Source of the DNA: an uncultured Pelagibacteraceae bacterium
GTDB lineage: Bacteria > Pseudomonadota > Alphaproteobacteria > Pelagibacterales > Pelagibacteraceae
Reading direction: 5' to 3'
NCBI GenBank assembly: GCA_902539035.1
Contig: CACBHL010000002.1
Span: forward strand, 1 to 64,000
DNA: 64,000 nucleotides
Position numbers and translations under genes: made by a program. Under the pieces are notes generated by a model. That model was not told where the DNA came from. It searched no databases and worked only from the letters and a program-made list of their open reading frames with translations. Positions 1 to 9,961 of the stretch are shown one piece after another (position 1 is the first letter of the stretch; every line of letters begins with the position of its first letter).

Positions 1-447
1 AATGTAAATAAAATTGAAAATAATCGAAGTTTTGTAAATCTTTTTTTAAACTCTAAAATTCGAGAAGGACTAATTGATATTGATGATACACAAATAGAGT
101 GGAAAAATAATTCAACTATAAAATTTACTGATACATTAATTTTTGTGAAAGATGGTAAACTTTTTTTAGATGGAAAATCACAGATAAATGTTAAAAATGT
201 TAAAAATATTTATAAATTTTTACTAACACCTAAAAATTTTAGAAAAAAAATAAAAACAATTGATTTTAGTTTTTCTTATGTATTTGATGAAAAAGTAGTA
301 ATTTTAAATGATATTATTATTGATGGTAAATATAACCAAAAAGTTAACGAAAAGTTAAATAATATTTATTTTCGTGGTTCTGATATGCAAAATAAAATAT
401 TTATCAAAAATATGACTAATGATTTACTCAAAGCTTATGCTGGATAG
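1..447 (+). CDS. C-terminal part of an AsmA-like / DUF3971-like membrane-associated protein (truncated at window start)
   Basis: Frame 1 is open from base 1 to the stop at 447; beta-rich repetitive '[27 protein letters not shown]' style. The family call is weak. Confidence 0.4.
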   Translation, partial: NVNKIENNRSFVNLFLNSKIREGLIDIDDTQIEWKNNSTIKFTDTLIFVKDGKLFLDGKSQINVKNVKNIYKFLLTPKNFRKKIKTIDFSFSYVFDEKVVILNDIIIDGKYNQKVNEKLNNIYFRGSDMQNKIFIKNMTNDLLKAYAG

Positions 448-1823
448 ATCATTTTTTTAGGATCAACTATTTTTTTATAATCTTTTTCTGAAATTATTCC
501 TGTTTTTAATGCTTCATGTTTTAAAGTAGTATTGTTTTTTAATGCAGTTTTTGCAATTTTAGCAGCATTGTCATAGCCAATATGAGGTGCAAGCGCTGTA
601 ACGAGCATTAAAGAATTGTCTAAATGTTCTTGAATTTTCTTTTTATTCGCTTTTATCCCTTTAACACAATAAACAGCAAAATTTTTAGTACTATCTGCTA
701 TTAGATCTATTGATTGTAAAATATTATGTGCGATTAAAGGTTTGAAAACATTCAATTCAAAATGTCCATGAGAACCAGCCATAGTAATACCGTTATGGTT
801 TCCAATAACTTTTACACAAACCATTGTAACTGCCTCACATTGAGTAGGATTAACTTTGCCAGGCATTATTGATGAACCTGGTTCATTCTCAGGTAAAATT
901 AATTCTCCATAACCAGCTCTTGGACCTGACCCTAAAAATCTAATGTCATTAGATATTTTCATCAAAGCTACTGCACATGTATTTAAGGTTCCAGAAAAAT
1001 TAACTATTGAATCATGCGCAGCAAGTTCGGCAAATTTATTTGGTGCAGGTTTAAATTTTATTTTAGTAAATTTTGCTATTTCTTTAACTATTTTTTTATC
1101 AAAGTTTTTTTTTGAATTTATCCCTGTTCCAACCGCCGTTCCTCCTTGGGCAAGAAACAAAATCTCTTTTAAAGCATGTTTAATTCTTTCGATACTTTTT
1201 TTAACTTGTGTATGGTATCCTGAAAATTCTTGACCCAATGAAAGAGGAGTTGCATCCTGAAGATGTGTCCGTCCAATTTTTACAATATTTTTAAATTCTT
1301 TAGATTTTCTATTTAATTCTTTTTCTAAAATCTTTAAGTTTGGTAATAATTTACTTAATGTTTCTTTTGCAACCGATATATGCATAGCAGTTGGAAAAAC
1401 ATCATTTGTTGATTGTGATTTATTTACATGATCATTTGGATGAATAGGTTTTTTTGAACCTTTTTTTCCACCCATTATTTCGATTGCACGATTAGCAATA
1501 ACTTCATTGACGTTCATATTCGTTTGTGTGCCAGACCCTGTTTGCCAAACTTTTAACGGGAAATTATCATCTAATTTACCTTTAATTACCTCATCTGAAG
1601 CTCTAATAATTACTTTAGAAATTTTTTTATCGATTAATTTGTCTTTTGCATGAACTATTGCTGCAGATCTTTTAATAATTGCAATAGACTTGATTATGGA
1701 AATATTTACTAAAATTTTACCAATATTAAAAAATTTATTTGATCTTTGGGTAGATGCTCCCCATAACTTATCATTAGGAACATTGACACTTCCAATGCTA
1801 TCGAATTCTTTTCTTAATTTCAT
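435..1823 (-). CDS. fumC: Class II fumarate hydratase
   Basis: 462 aa; fumarase/aspartase signature [13 protein letters not shown] and [19 protein letters not shown]. Confidence 0.96.
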   Translation of the reverse strand: MKLRKEFDSIGSVNVPNDKLWGASTQRSNKFFNIGKILVNISIIKSIAIIKRSAAIVHAKDKLIDKKISKVIIRASDEVIKGKLDDNFPLKVWQTGSGTQTNMNVNEVIANRAIEIMGGKKGSKKPIHPNDHVNKSQSTNDVFPTAMHISVAKETLSKLLPNLKILEKELNRKSKEFKNIVKIGRTHLQDATPLSLGQEFSGYHTQVKKSIERIKHALKEILFLAQGGTAVGTGINSKKNFDKKIVKEIAKFTKIKFKPAPNKFAELAAHDSIVNFSGTLNTCAVALMKISNDIRFLGSGPRAGYGELILPENEPGSSIMPGKVNPTQCEAVTMVCVKVIGNHNGITMAGSHGHFELNVFKPLIAHNILQSIDLIADSTKNFAVYCVKGIKANKKKIQEHLDNSLMLVTALAPHIGYDNAAKIAKTALKNNTTLKHEALKTGIISEKDYKKIVDPKKMIYPA

Positions 1824-1890
1824 TGATTAATTTTTAAGTTACAAATAATTATAAACATACAATAAATTATTAAAAACATACAGGAGCAAT

Positions 1891-2262
1891 ATGTCGAATT
1901 TTAGCAAAGTAGGAACTTTTATGAAAACTTTTGGCCAAGAAGTTAAAACCAAACCATCATTAAGTTCCGAAAAAATAAACAAACTAAGAATTGATCTAAT
2001 TAAAGAGGAGTTGGAAGAGCTAACAGAAGCCATGAATAATAAGGACTTATTAGAGGTAGCTGATGCTTTAACAGATATTTTGTATGTTACTTATGGTGCA
2101 GGGCACGCATTTGGAATTGACTTAGATCAGTGTTTTGAGGAGGTTCAAAATTCTAATATGAGCAAGTTAGATGAAAATGGTAAACCAATTTATAATGATT
2201 CGGGTAAAGTAATGAAAGGACCAAATTATTTTAAACCAGATCTTTCTAAATTTGTATCTTAA
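1891..2262 (+). CDS. MazG-like nucleotide pyrophosphohydrolase / phosphoribosyl-ATP pyrophosphohydrolase-like protein
   Basis: 123 aa; EELEELTEAMNNKDLLEVADALTDILYVTYG matches the MazG-type EExxE..ExxD pattern. Confidence 0.75.
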   Translation: MSNFSKVGTFMKTFGQEVKTKPSLSSEKINKLRIDLIKEELEELTEAMNNKDLLEVADALTDILYVTYGAGHAFGIDLDQCFEEVQNSNMSKLDENGKPIYNDSGKVMKGPNYFKPDLSKFVS

Positions 2263-3092
2263 ATTTCTAATTTTAGATCAACTGCTTCGGCGCTATGAGT
2301 GATAGATCCAACTGAAATTCTATTAATACCTGTTGACGCAACAGATTTAACTGTTTTCAAACTTATATTTCCTGAAGCTTCAGTTTCGTAATATTTCTTA
2401 GAGATTTTGACGCCTTCCTTCAAACTTTTAATACTCATATTATCAAATAACACAGTATTAAACTTAAGCCCCATGATTGATTTAAGTTGATTGAGATTTT
2501 CTACTTCGACTGTAATTTTTCTTCCTTTTTTATTCTTTAAAGCTTTAGTGACTAAACTTCTTAGATCTGAACTTGCTATATGATTGTCTTTAATTAAATA
2601 TTCATCACTTAAATTAAATCGGTGATTTGTTCCACCTCCTAACTTAACTGCATATTTTTGAATTACTCTCAAATTTGGAATTGTTTTTCGTGTACAACAA
2701 ATTTTTGTTCTTTTTCCAGCTAGCTTTACAAATGCATTGGTAGTTGTAGCTATACCAGAAATGTGAGATAAAAAATTTAGTGCAACTCTTTCAGCTATTA
2801 ATATATTTTTTGCATTTCCCTTTATTAAAGCAACTAAAGAACCTTTTTTTATCTTTGAGCCATCTTTCTTTTTGATTATGAATTTAATTTTACTATCAAT
2901 TAGTGCAAAAGCTTGTTTGGCAAATAACAATCCACCAATAATTGCATTTTGATTTGATAAAAGTTTAACGGTTATAATCTTATCATTTTTAACTAAACTT
3001 GAAGTTATGTCCCCTGAAGGATAAAGATCCTCATTTAATGCTAGTTTGACAGTATTGCGAATAAATTCTTTGCTAAGTTTAATTTTTGACAC
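2259..3092 (-). CDS. nadC: Nicotinate-nucleotide pyrophosphorylase (carboxylating)
   Basis: 277 aa; CCTRKTIPNLRVIQKYAVKLGGGTNHRFNLSDEYLIKDNHI motif. Confidence 0.95.
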   Translation of the reverse strand: MSKIKLSKEFIRNTVKLALNEDLYPSGDITSSLVKNDKIITVKLLSNQNAIIGGLLFAKQAFALIDSKIKFIIKKKDGSKIKKGSLVALIKGNAKNILIAERVALNFLSHISGIATTTNAFVKLAGKRTKICCTRKTIPNLRVIQKYAVKLGGGTNHRFNLSDEYLIKDNHIASSDLRSLVTKALKNKKGRKITVEVENLNQLKSIMGLKFNTVLFDNMSIKSLKEGVKISKKYYETEASGNISLKTVKSVASTGINRISVGSITHSAEAVDLKLEI

Positions 3093-3095
3093 TTA

Positions 3096-4085
3096 TTATC
3101 TGCCGATAGCTGCCATTTTCTCTACTGAAATTCTTGCTTTCTCGATAGTCTCTTTGTCCATAATTATTTCACCTGTTTCATTTTCTAAACAATCTAAAAT
3201 TTTTGGAAGAGTAATTTTTTTCATGTAAGGACACATATTACATGGCTTTATAAACTCAACATCAGGATTTTCAACTTCAATGTTATCGCTCATAGAACAT
3301 TCAGTAACCATCATAACTTTCTTAGGCTGATTATCTTTGACATAATTAATCATTCCAGAAGTAGAGCCTGCAAAGTCACTTGCTTTAATAACATCAGGTG
3401 GACATTCGGGGTGTGCAATTATTTTTATTCCTGGATTATTTTTTCGAATATCACGTATTTCTTGCTCATTAAATTGGTCATGAACAATGCAAATACCTTT
3501 CCATGAAATAATTTCTACATCAGTTTGTGACGCAACATATTTTGCAAGGTAATCGTCTGGTAAAAATATTACTTTTTTAACCCCAAGTGATTTTACAATT
3601 TTAACAGCGTTTGCCGATGTACAACAAACATCAGTTTCTGCTTTAACTTCTGCAGAAGTGTTCACATATGAAACAACGGGTACACCTGGATACTTTTCTT
3701 TTAATAATCTCACATCTTTACCCGTTATTGATGAAGACAATGAACAACCTGCATCCATGTCAGGTAAAATTACTTTTTTTTCTGGGCTCATTAATTTTGC
3801 AGTTTCTGCCATGAAATGAACTCCGGCCATTAAAATTATATCTGCTGAAGTCTTAGAGGCTTCAATTGCTAACGCCAATGAGTCTGCAGAAAAATCGGCA
3901 ACACCATGATATATTTCAGGCGTTTGATAGTTATGAGCAAGAATGACTGCGTTTTTCTCTTTTTTTAATTTATTAATTTTGTGAATGTATGGAGCATGCA
4001 CCGACCACTCAATTTCAGGCATAACCTTTGAAATTTTTTGATAAATAGGATCTGTTGCTTGCTTTACTTCTTGTGTAAATTCCAT
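3096..4085 (-). CDS. nadA: Quinolinate synthase A
   Basis: AHNYQTPEIYHGVADFSADSLALA, CNMCPYMK cysteine motif; adjacent to nadC. ATG at 4085 preferred over the upstream TTG of the ORF track (4100). Confidence 0.95.
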   Translation of the reverse strand: MEFTQEVKQATDPIYQKISKVMPEIEWSVHAPYIHKINKLKKEKNAVILAHNYQTPEIYHGVADFSADSLALAIEASKTSADIILMAGVHFMAETAKLMSPEKKVILPDMDAGCSLSSSITGKDVRLLKEKYPGVPVVSYVNTSAEVKAETDVCCTSANAVKIVKSLGVKKVIFLPDDYLAKYVASQTDVEIISWKGICIVHDQFNEQEIRDIRKNNPGIKIIAHPECPPDVIKASDFAGSTSGMINYVKDNQPKKVMMVTECSMSDNIEVENPDVEFIKPCNMCPYMKKITLPKILDCLENETGEIIMDKETIEKARISVEKMAAIGR

Positions 4086-4140
4086 GCAGATTTTTACCAA
4101 TTTGAAAGATAGTTGTCATTCATTTATTATGGGACATATT

Positions 4141-4226
4141 GCGGTCGTGCTGAAACTGGTAGACAGGCACGGTTGAGGGCCGTGTGGACATAGTCCATGA
4201 GAGTTCGAGTCTCTCCGACCGCACCA
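4141..4226 (+). tRNA. tRNA-Leu (anticodon GAG), CCA encoded
   Basis: Acceptor stem GCGGTCG...CGACCGC followed by ACCA; anticodon stem cacgg / loop ttGAGgg / ccgtg; long variable arm; T arm gagTTCGAGtctc. Confidence 0.95.
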
Positions 4227-4252
4227 AAATGAATTTTATATAGGAGTTTTTG

Positions 4253-4414
4253 ATGGATAAATTGCTTTCAGTAATATTTATGATTGGGGTTTTTTCCTTA
4301 GTTCTTCGAAGTTTTTTACAATCAAATTCTCAATTAAAGCAATTTCTTAAAAATCTAAGTGTATGGATTATTGTGGTCTTTATAATCTTAACGATTATCT
4401 ATTTATTTAGATAA
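4253..4414 (+). CDS. Small single-pass membrane protein (53 aa)
   Basis: Manually read ORF: MDKLLSVIFMIGVFSLVLRSFLQSNSQLKQFLKNLSVWIIVVFIILTIIYLFR*; upstream 'aggag'. Below the length cutoff of the supplied track. Confidence 0.55.
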   Translation: MDKLLSVIFMIGVFSLVLRSFLQSNSQLKQFLKNLSVWIIVVFIILTIIYLFR

Positions 4415-4418
4415 ATAA

Positions 4419-5309
4419 TTAGTTTTTTATCCAATCAGGTTTGTTAATTCTTATTGAAGCATTTTTAGTAATAAAATTAACTTTTTCATTAAAATTATCA
4501 TTTAAATATTTAACCAAAGCAAAAGGGTAATCGTTACCAATTAATACCTTACCTATTTCAACTTCATTGTTATAAATACTTTCTCCTTCATGTAGTTTTC
4601 CATTTAGGACATTTATAGGAAATAATCTTTTTGAAAGTTTGTTCTTTAATTTAATTCTTGCAGTATTTTCTTGGCCAACATAACAACCTTTCTTGAAATC
4701 AATTCCATTTAATTCTTCGAAATTGCACTCGATACCAAACAATTTATCTTGTAACTTGTTTAAATCTTTTGGAACTATTCCAAGGCTATGACTTAAGGAA
4801 TAATATTCTTTAAGGTCTGCATTATGTAGGTTTAGTTTTTTTAGAGACAAATAAAGCTTTTCTAAATTAATAATTAATCTAGCACCTAATTGTTTATTTC
4901 TTGGATCTAAAAAAATTGGATCTTCTCTATATTTAATAGTAAATCCAGATTGATCCTTTGCTTCATCAAAAGTTAAAAATTTTTCATGAGAAAATCCTGC
5001 CACAACAAATTCATTGCTAAGATTAAGAATTTCTACTTTTGATCTTAGTTTGTAAAGAGTAAGCTGTTTAAATAAACCCTCTGATTGAGTTTTTTCACAA
5101 TCAATAAGATATCCCGATTTATGTTTTACTATAATAAATTCATATAAAAACTTACCTTGAGGGGTAAGAAGTGAAGTAAAGCAACTAGTCTCATTATTTA
5201 CTTTATTTATATTGTTACTTATGAGATTTTGAAGAAATTCTTTTGCGTCTTCTCCGTTTATATAAAGAATTGCTCGATCATCTAAAATGTAAACGTTTTT
5301 TATATTCAT
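4419..5309 (-). CDS. ygfZ: YgfZ/GcvT-family folate-binding protein (Fe-S cluster assembly factor)
   Basis: KGCYVGQE motif; start trimmed to ATG at 5309 (MNIKNVYILDD) because the ORF-track start overlaps the divergent gene. Confidence 0.85.
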   Translation of the reverse strand: MNIKNVYILDDRAILYINGEDAKEFLQNLISNNINKVNNETSCFTSLLTPQGKFLYEFIIVKHKSGYLIDCEKTQSEGLFKQLTLYKLRSKVEILNLSNEFVVAGFSHEKFLTFDEAKDQSGFTIKYREDPIFLDPRNKQLGARLIINLEKLYLSLKKLNLHNADLKEYYSLSHSLGIVPKDLNKLQDKLFGIECNFEELNGIDFKKGCYVGQENTARIKLKNKLSKRLFPINVLNGKLHEGESIYNNEVEIGKVLIGNDYPFALVKYLNDNFNEKVNFITKNASIRINKPDWIKN

Positions 5310-5352
5310 ATTTGATTGATTAACATTTTTAATATAATAAGTTTTTTTAAAA

Positions 5353-6660
5353 ATGTTAGATCTTATAATCAAAAACGGCAAGTGTTACATTGATGGAGAA
5401 TTAAAGGATGTAGATATTGCCATTAAAGACAAAAAAATACATAAGATTGGTCAAATTTCTGAAGAAGCTAAAGAAATAATTGATGCAAGCGACCATACGG
5501 TGTTACCAGGATGCATAGATACTCAAACCCATTTTAGAGAACCTGGATCAACAGATACTGAAGATCTTCATTCAGGAAGTAGAGCAGCTATTGCAGGCGG
5601 TATTACCAGTGTTTTTGAAATGCCTAATACTAACCCTCCCACTTCTAATAAGAAAGAGTTTCAAAGAAAGTTAGATCTCGCTAAAAACAGAATGTATTGT
5701 AACTATGCATTTTATTTTGGAGCAACCGCTGACAATGCAGATGATTTATCAAGTTTAAAAGACCTAGAAGGTTGTTGTGGAATTAAACTTTTTGCAGGAT
5801 CTTCAACTGGAAATTTGTTAGTCGCTGAGGAAGATGATATTGATAAGGTTTTTCAAAATGCGTCAAAAGTGGTTGCAGTTCACTCAGAAGATGAAGCAAT
5901 ATTAAAAGTTAATAAAAAACTAATTAAGCAGGGAAACGTTCATACACATCCTGTTTGGAGAAGTGCAGAGTGCGCAATTTCATCTACAAGGAGAATAGTG
6001 AGGATTGCTGAGAAATATAATAAGAAAGCACATGTTCTTCATATAACAACGAAAGAGGAAATTGACTTCTTATCACAACACAAGGGAAACATTACATTTG
6101 AGATTACCCCTCAGCATTTAACTTTATATGCGCCTGATTGTTACGATAAACTTGGAACTTATGCTCAAATGAATCCTCCCTTAAGAGATAAATCTCATTA
6201 CGACAGACTATGGTACGCAGTAAGAAATAATTTTAATGACACAATTGGGTCAGATCATGCCCCTCATTTAAAAATAAATAAAGACAAAGAATATCCAAAT
6301 ACTCCATCAGGTATGCCAGGTGTTCAAACTTTAATGCCAGTAATGTTAAACCATGTGAATGAGGGAAAATTATCTTTAACTCAATTAATTAATCTTGTTT
6401 GTGAAAACCCTGTTAAAATTTTTGGTATCCAAAGCAAAGGATTTATCAAGGAGGGATATGATGCTGATTTTACAATAGTAGATATGAATAAAACTATTGA
6501 GATTAAAAATGAAAATATCGAGAGTAAATGTGCATGGTCCCCATTTAATGGATATAAATTTAAAGGATCACCTACTCACACCATTATTGCTGGGAAAATT
6601 AAAATGCTGGAAGGTAAAATATTAGGAGATCCTGACGGAACTTCTTTGAAGTTTAGCTAA
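5353..6660 (+). CDS. pyrC: Dihydroorotase / amidohydrolase
   Basis: 435 aa; LPGCIDTQTHFREPG metal motif, GSDHAPH, GMPGVQTLMPVML. Confidence 0.88.
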   Translation: MLDLIIKNGKCYIDGELKDVDIAIKDKKIHKIGQISEEAKEIIDASDHTVLPGCIDTQTHFREPGSTDTEDLHSGSRAAIAGGITSVFEMPNTNPPTSNKKEFQRKLDLAKNRMYCNYAFYFGATADNADDLSSLKDLEGCCGIKLFAGSSTGNLLVAEEDDIDKVFQNASKVVAVHSEDEAILKVNKKLIKQGNVHTHPVWRSAECAISSTRRIVRIAEKYNKKAHVLHITTKEEIDFLSQHKGNITFEITPQHLTLYAPDCYDKLGTYAQMNPPLRDKSHYDRLWYAVRNNFNDTIGSDHAPHLKINKDKEYPNTPSGMPGVQTLMPVMLNHVNEGKLSLTQLINLVCENPVKIFGIQSKGFIKEGYDADFTIVDMNKTIEIKNENIESKCAWSPFNGYKFKGSPTHTIIAGKIKMLEGKILGDPDGTSLKFS

Positions 6661-6985
6661 GCTTTACTGTAAAACTATTTACAAGAATAACTCCAATTAC
6701 TATTAAAAATAATCCTACTATAGCTTGCCAAGCTAAAGTTTGTTTGAAGAATATATAGCCTAATATTGCAATAGTAAAAATTCCAAGGCCACTCCATGTA
6801 GCGTAAACAATTGCAATTGGAAGCTTATTAACGACAAAAGTTAAAAGATAAAATGCACAAAGATAAAATATTGAAAGTGCAACAGTTGGTATTAGTTTTG
6901 TGAAGTTTTGTGATACTGGTAGTAGCATAGTTCCAGCAACTTCACAAAATATCGCTCCAACTAAAAAAATATAAGTTTTAACCAT
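6653..6985 (-). CDS. SMR-family small multidrug efflux protein (EmrE/SugE-like)
   Basis: 110 aa, 4 TM; AIFCEVAGTMLLP, IAIVYATWSGLG. Confidence 0.88.
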   Translation of the reverse strand: MVKTYIFLVGAIFCEVAGTMLLPVSQNFTKLIPTVALSIFYLCAFYLLTFVVNKLPIAIVYATWSGLGIFTIAILGYIFFKQTLAWQAIVGLFLIVIGVILVNSFTVKLS

Positions 6986-8876
6986 TAAGAATTTTATGCT
7001 TTATTAAGTCCTCTTTTATTTCACTTAATATTGCCGGGTCATCGATTGTAGGTGGAATTTTATATTCAACATTGTCAGCAATTTTTCTAATAGTTCCTCT
7101 TAAAATTTTTCCTGATCGTGTTTTTGGAAGTCTTTTTATAACTATAGTCACTTTAAATGCAGCAACAGGCCCAATTTTTGCCCTTACCATTTGAATGCAT
7201 TCTTTAGAAATCGTTTCGTCATCTTTATCTACTCCTGACTTAAGAACAACCAAACCAATTGGTAATTGACCTTTTAACTTGTCTGCAATTCCTAGCACCG
7301 CACATTCAGCAACGGATTGATGTTCAGATAAAACTTCTTCTATTGCTCCGGTAGATAATCTGTGACCTGCAACATTTATAATGTCATCTGTTCTAGACAT
7401 GATCCAAATGTAGCCATCATCATCAATATGTCCTGCATCATAAGTTTGATAGTATCCATCATAATTTGACATGTAATTTTCTTTATATCTTTTGTCAGCG
7501 TTCCATAGGGTAGGGAATGTTCCAGGAGGCAAAGGCAATTTTACAACAATATCTCCCATTTCATTTGGTTTAGCTAAAGATTGATCTGGCTTGATAATTT
7601 TTACATCATATCCAGGAACTGCTTTACAAGCTGAACCATATTTAGTTTCCATCATTTCAATACCAGTACAATTTGAGCTGATTGCCCAACTTGTTTCAGT
7701 TTGCCACCAATGATCAATTACTGGAACTTTAAGTAAATTTTCGGCCCACTTAATGGTGTCTGGATCAGCTCTTTCACCAGCAAGAAACAAGCTTTCAAAA
7801 CTACTAAGATCATATTTGGAAAAAAATTTACCTTCAGGATCTTCTTTCTTTATTGCTCTAAATGCAGTTGGGGCAGTAAACAAAGATTTAACTTTGTAGT
7901 CTGAGATAATTTTCCAGAAGGCTCCAGCATCTGGGGTTCCAACTGGCTTACCTTCAAATAAAACTGTTGTGCATCCTTTGAACAAAGGAGCGTAAACAAT
8001 ATAAGAGTGTCCAACAATCCATCCAATATCACTTGCTGACCACCAGATATCATTTGTGTCAATATTGTAAATATTTTTCATAGTCCATTTAAGAGCAACA
8101 ATGTGACCTCCAATATCTCGAACTATTCCTTTAGGAGTTCCTGTTGTGCCAGAGGTGTATAAAATATATGCAAACTCATTTGAATTCATCTCAACACAAT
8201 CAACAGCTTCAGCATTTGAAACCACTTCCTCCCAACTTATTTCGGTTGGTGCATTTAATTTTACCTCATGACCTGTTCTTTGAAATAAAATCATCTTCTT
8301 AATTTTATGGTTTGCAATTTTTATGGCTTCATCAACTAGCGGTTTATATTCAACTGTCCTACCTGGCTCAAAACCACATGAAGCTGTTATTAATAATTTT
8401 GCTTTACTATCATCAATTCTACTTGCAAGTTCAGTAGACGCAAATCCACCAAAGACAACAGAGTGTATTGCACCAATTCTTGCGCACCCAAGCATCGCAA
8501 TCACTGCTTCAGGTATCATTGGCATATAAATAATTACTCGATCACCCTTATTAATCCCTTGAGCTTTCAGTGCTCCAGCAAAATTTGCTACTTTTGATCT
8601 AAGTTCCTCATAGGTAAATTTACTTTTGTTACCCGTGATTGGGCTATCGTAGATTAGAGCAGTATTTTCTCCTCGACCTTTATCAATATGAACGTCTAAA
8701 GCATTGTAACAAGTGTTAGTTGATCCATCTTCATACCATTTATAGAAAGGAGGATTAAATTTATTTAAAATTTTGGTTGGTTTTTTAAACCAAAATATGT
8801 CTTCAGCTGCTTCTTGCCAAAATTTTTCAGGATTTTTTATTGAATGATCATAAATTTTATTAAATTTATCCGACAT
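6978..8876 (-). CDS. prpE: Propionyl-CoA synthetase / PrpE-type acyl-CoA synthetase
   Basis: 632 aa; YTSGTTGTPKGIVRD, HWWQTETSW, KTRSGKILRGT. Confidence 0.87.
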   Translation of the reverse strand: MSDKFNKIYDHSIKNPEKFWQEAAEDIFWFKKPTKILNKFNPPFYKWYEDGSTNTCYNALDVHIDKGRGENTALIYDSPITGNKSKFTYEELRSKVANFAGALKAQGINKGDRVIIYMPMIPEAVIAMLGCARIGAIHSVVFGGFASTELASRIDDSKAKLLITASCGFEPGRTVEYKPLVDEAIKIANHKIKKMILFQRTGHEVKLNAPTEISWEEVVSNAEAVDCVEMNSNEFAYILYTSGTTGTPKGIVRDIGGHIVALKWTMKNIYNIDTNDIWWSASDIGWIVGHSYIVYAPLFKGCTTVLFEGKPVGTPDAGAFWKIISDYKVKSLFTAPTAFRAIKKEDPEGKFFSKYDLSSFESLFLAGERADPDTIKWAENLLKVPVIDHWWQTETSWAISSNCTGIEMMETKYGSACKAVPGYDVKIIKPDQSLAKPNEMGDIVVKLPLPPGTFPTLWNADKRYKENYMSNYDGYYQTYDAGHIDDDGYIWIMSRTDDIINVAGHRLSTGAIEEVLSEHQSVAECAVLGIADKLKGQLPIGLVVLKSGVDKDDETISKECIQMVRAKIGPVAAFKVTIVIKRLPKTRSGKILRGTIRKIADNVEYKIPPTIDDPAILSEIKEDLIKHKILNG

Positions 8877-8971
8877 ATTTTTTGATTCGATTTTAGTAAT
8901 ATTTTTAGTTTTTAACTTATAAATTGTATTTAATTTTAAAAATTAAGTAAAATCAATGTTAATTAGTGACA

Positions 8972-8988
8972 ATTTGCTCTTCGCAAAT
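8972..8988. promoter_or_regulatory. Small hairpin ATTTGC-TCTTC-GCAAAT upstream of rhodopsin
   Basis: Perfect 6-bp inverted repeat with 5-nt loop in the prpE/rhodopsin intergenic region. Confidence 0.4.
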
Positions 8989-9019
8989 CCATTTTTATTT
9001 GCTATTTAACGTGAACTTT

Positions 9020-9039
9020 GACTTAAGGAAGCTTAAGTC
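9020..9039. promoter_or_regulatory. Inverted repeat GACTTAAG-GAAG-CTTAAGTC in the rhodopsin promoter / 5' leader
   Basis: Perfect 8+8 inverted repeat, overlapping the end of a possible -35 TTGACT (9018-9023), 48 nt before the start codon. Confidence 0.55.
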
Positions 9040-9087
9040 TAGTTTATATAAACTAAAAATAAAAACTAACTAGAGAGGGAGTTTTTT

Positions 9088-9861
9088 ATGAAAAAACTTA
9101 AATTGTTTGCTTTAGCAGCTATGACCTTGATTGGATTTTCAGGTATAGCTATTGCAGCAGACGCAACCATGTTGAATCAGGATGATTTCGTAGGTATTTC
9201 ATTCTGGATCATATCTATGGGAATGTTAGCGGCGACAGCTTTCTTTTTCATGGAAGTTGGTAACGTAGCAGCAGGCTGGAGAACTTCAGTTATTGTTGCT
9301 GGGCTAGTAACTGGTATTGCATTCATACACTACATGTACATGAGAGAAGTATGGGTGGCTACTGGAGACTCACCAACTGTTTACAGATATATTGACTGGT
9401 TAATTACTGTTCCATTACAGATGGTAGAATTTTATCTAATTCTAGCAGCTATCGGTAAGGCAAATTCTGGAATGTTCTGGAGATTGCTACTTGGTTCATT
9501 AGTAATGTTAATCGGTGGATACTTAGGTGAAGCTGGATACATCAATGCTACTCTTGGATTCATAATCGGAATGGCAGGTTGGGTATACATTCTTTATGAA
9601 GTATTCTCAGGTGAAGCTGGAAAAGCTGCAGCAAAAAGTGGAAGCAAGGCTCTTGTAACTGCTTTTGGTGCAATGAGAATGATTGTTACTGTAGGTTGGG
9701 CTATTTACCCATTAGGTTACATATTTGGTTACCTAACAGGTGGAGTAGACGCTGACTCACTTAACGTTGTTTACAACTTAGCAGACTTTATTAACAAAAT
9801 TGCATTTGGTCTAGTAATCTGGGCAGCTGCAACTAGTGTTGCTGGTAAAAGAGCTAAGTAG
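9088..9861 (+). CDS. Proteorhodopsin (predicted blue-tuned light-driven proton pump)
   Basis: 257 aa; signal peptide; IAFIHYMYMR, RYIDWLITVPLQMVEFYLILAA (acceptor D103, Q111 at the tuning site, donor E), ADFINKIAFGLVIW (retinal Lys). Confidence 0.98.
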   Translation: MKKLKLFALAAMTLIGFSGIAIAADATMLNQDDFVGISFWIISMGMLAATAFFFMEVGNVAAGWRTSVIVAGLVTGIAFIHYMYMREVWVATGDSPTVYRYIDWLITVPLQMVEFYLILAAIGKANSGMFWRLLLGSLVMLIGGYLGEAGYINATLGFIIGMAGWVYILYEVFSGEAGKAAAKSGSKALVTAFGAMRMIVTVGWAIYPLGYIFGYLTGGVDADSLNVVYNLADFINKIAFGLVIWAAATSVAGKRAK

Positions 9862-9882
9862 TTTTACTTAATAATTTAAATT

Positions 9883-9918
9883 AAGGGCAGGTATAATTTT
9901 ATACTTGCCCTTTTTTTT
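9883..9918 (+). terminator. Rho-independent terminator after proteorhodopsin
   Basis: AAGGGCAGGTATAATTTTATACTTGCCCTTTTTTTT: long hairpin followed by T-tract. Confidence 0.9.
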
Positions 9919-9961
9919 GTCTGTAATAAAATTATGTATAATAACTATACATAAATTTAAA

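Noticed and set aside
943-1233. 96-aa plus-strand ORF inside fumC
   Set aside because: Antisense shadow of a strongly supported fumC reading frame; no recognisable domain.
1839-2033. 64-aa minus ORF overlapping the MazG-like gene
   Set aside because: Antisense to a gene with clear family motifs.
4141-4226. tRNA-Leu as an integration site of a genomic island
   Set aside because: No integrase, no direct repeat of the tRNA 3' end recognised, flanking genes are core metabolism.
7850-8529. ORFs 7850..8062 (-) and 8323..8529 (+) within prpE
   Set aside because: Alternate-frame and antisense ORFs inside a well-supported acyl-CoA synthetase.
9905-9961. N-terminal extension of the desaturase in the ORF track (MPFFLSVIKLCIITIHKFK)
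   Set aside because: TTG start lies inside the rhodopsin terminator hairpin; ATG 9962 is the sensible start.
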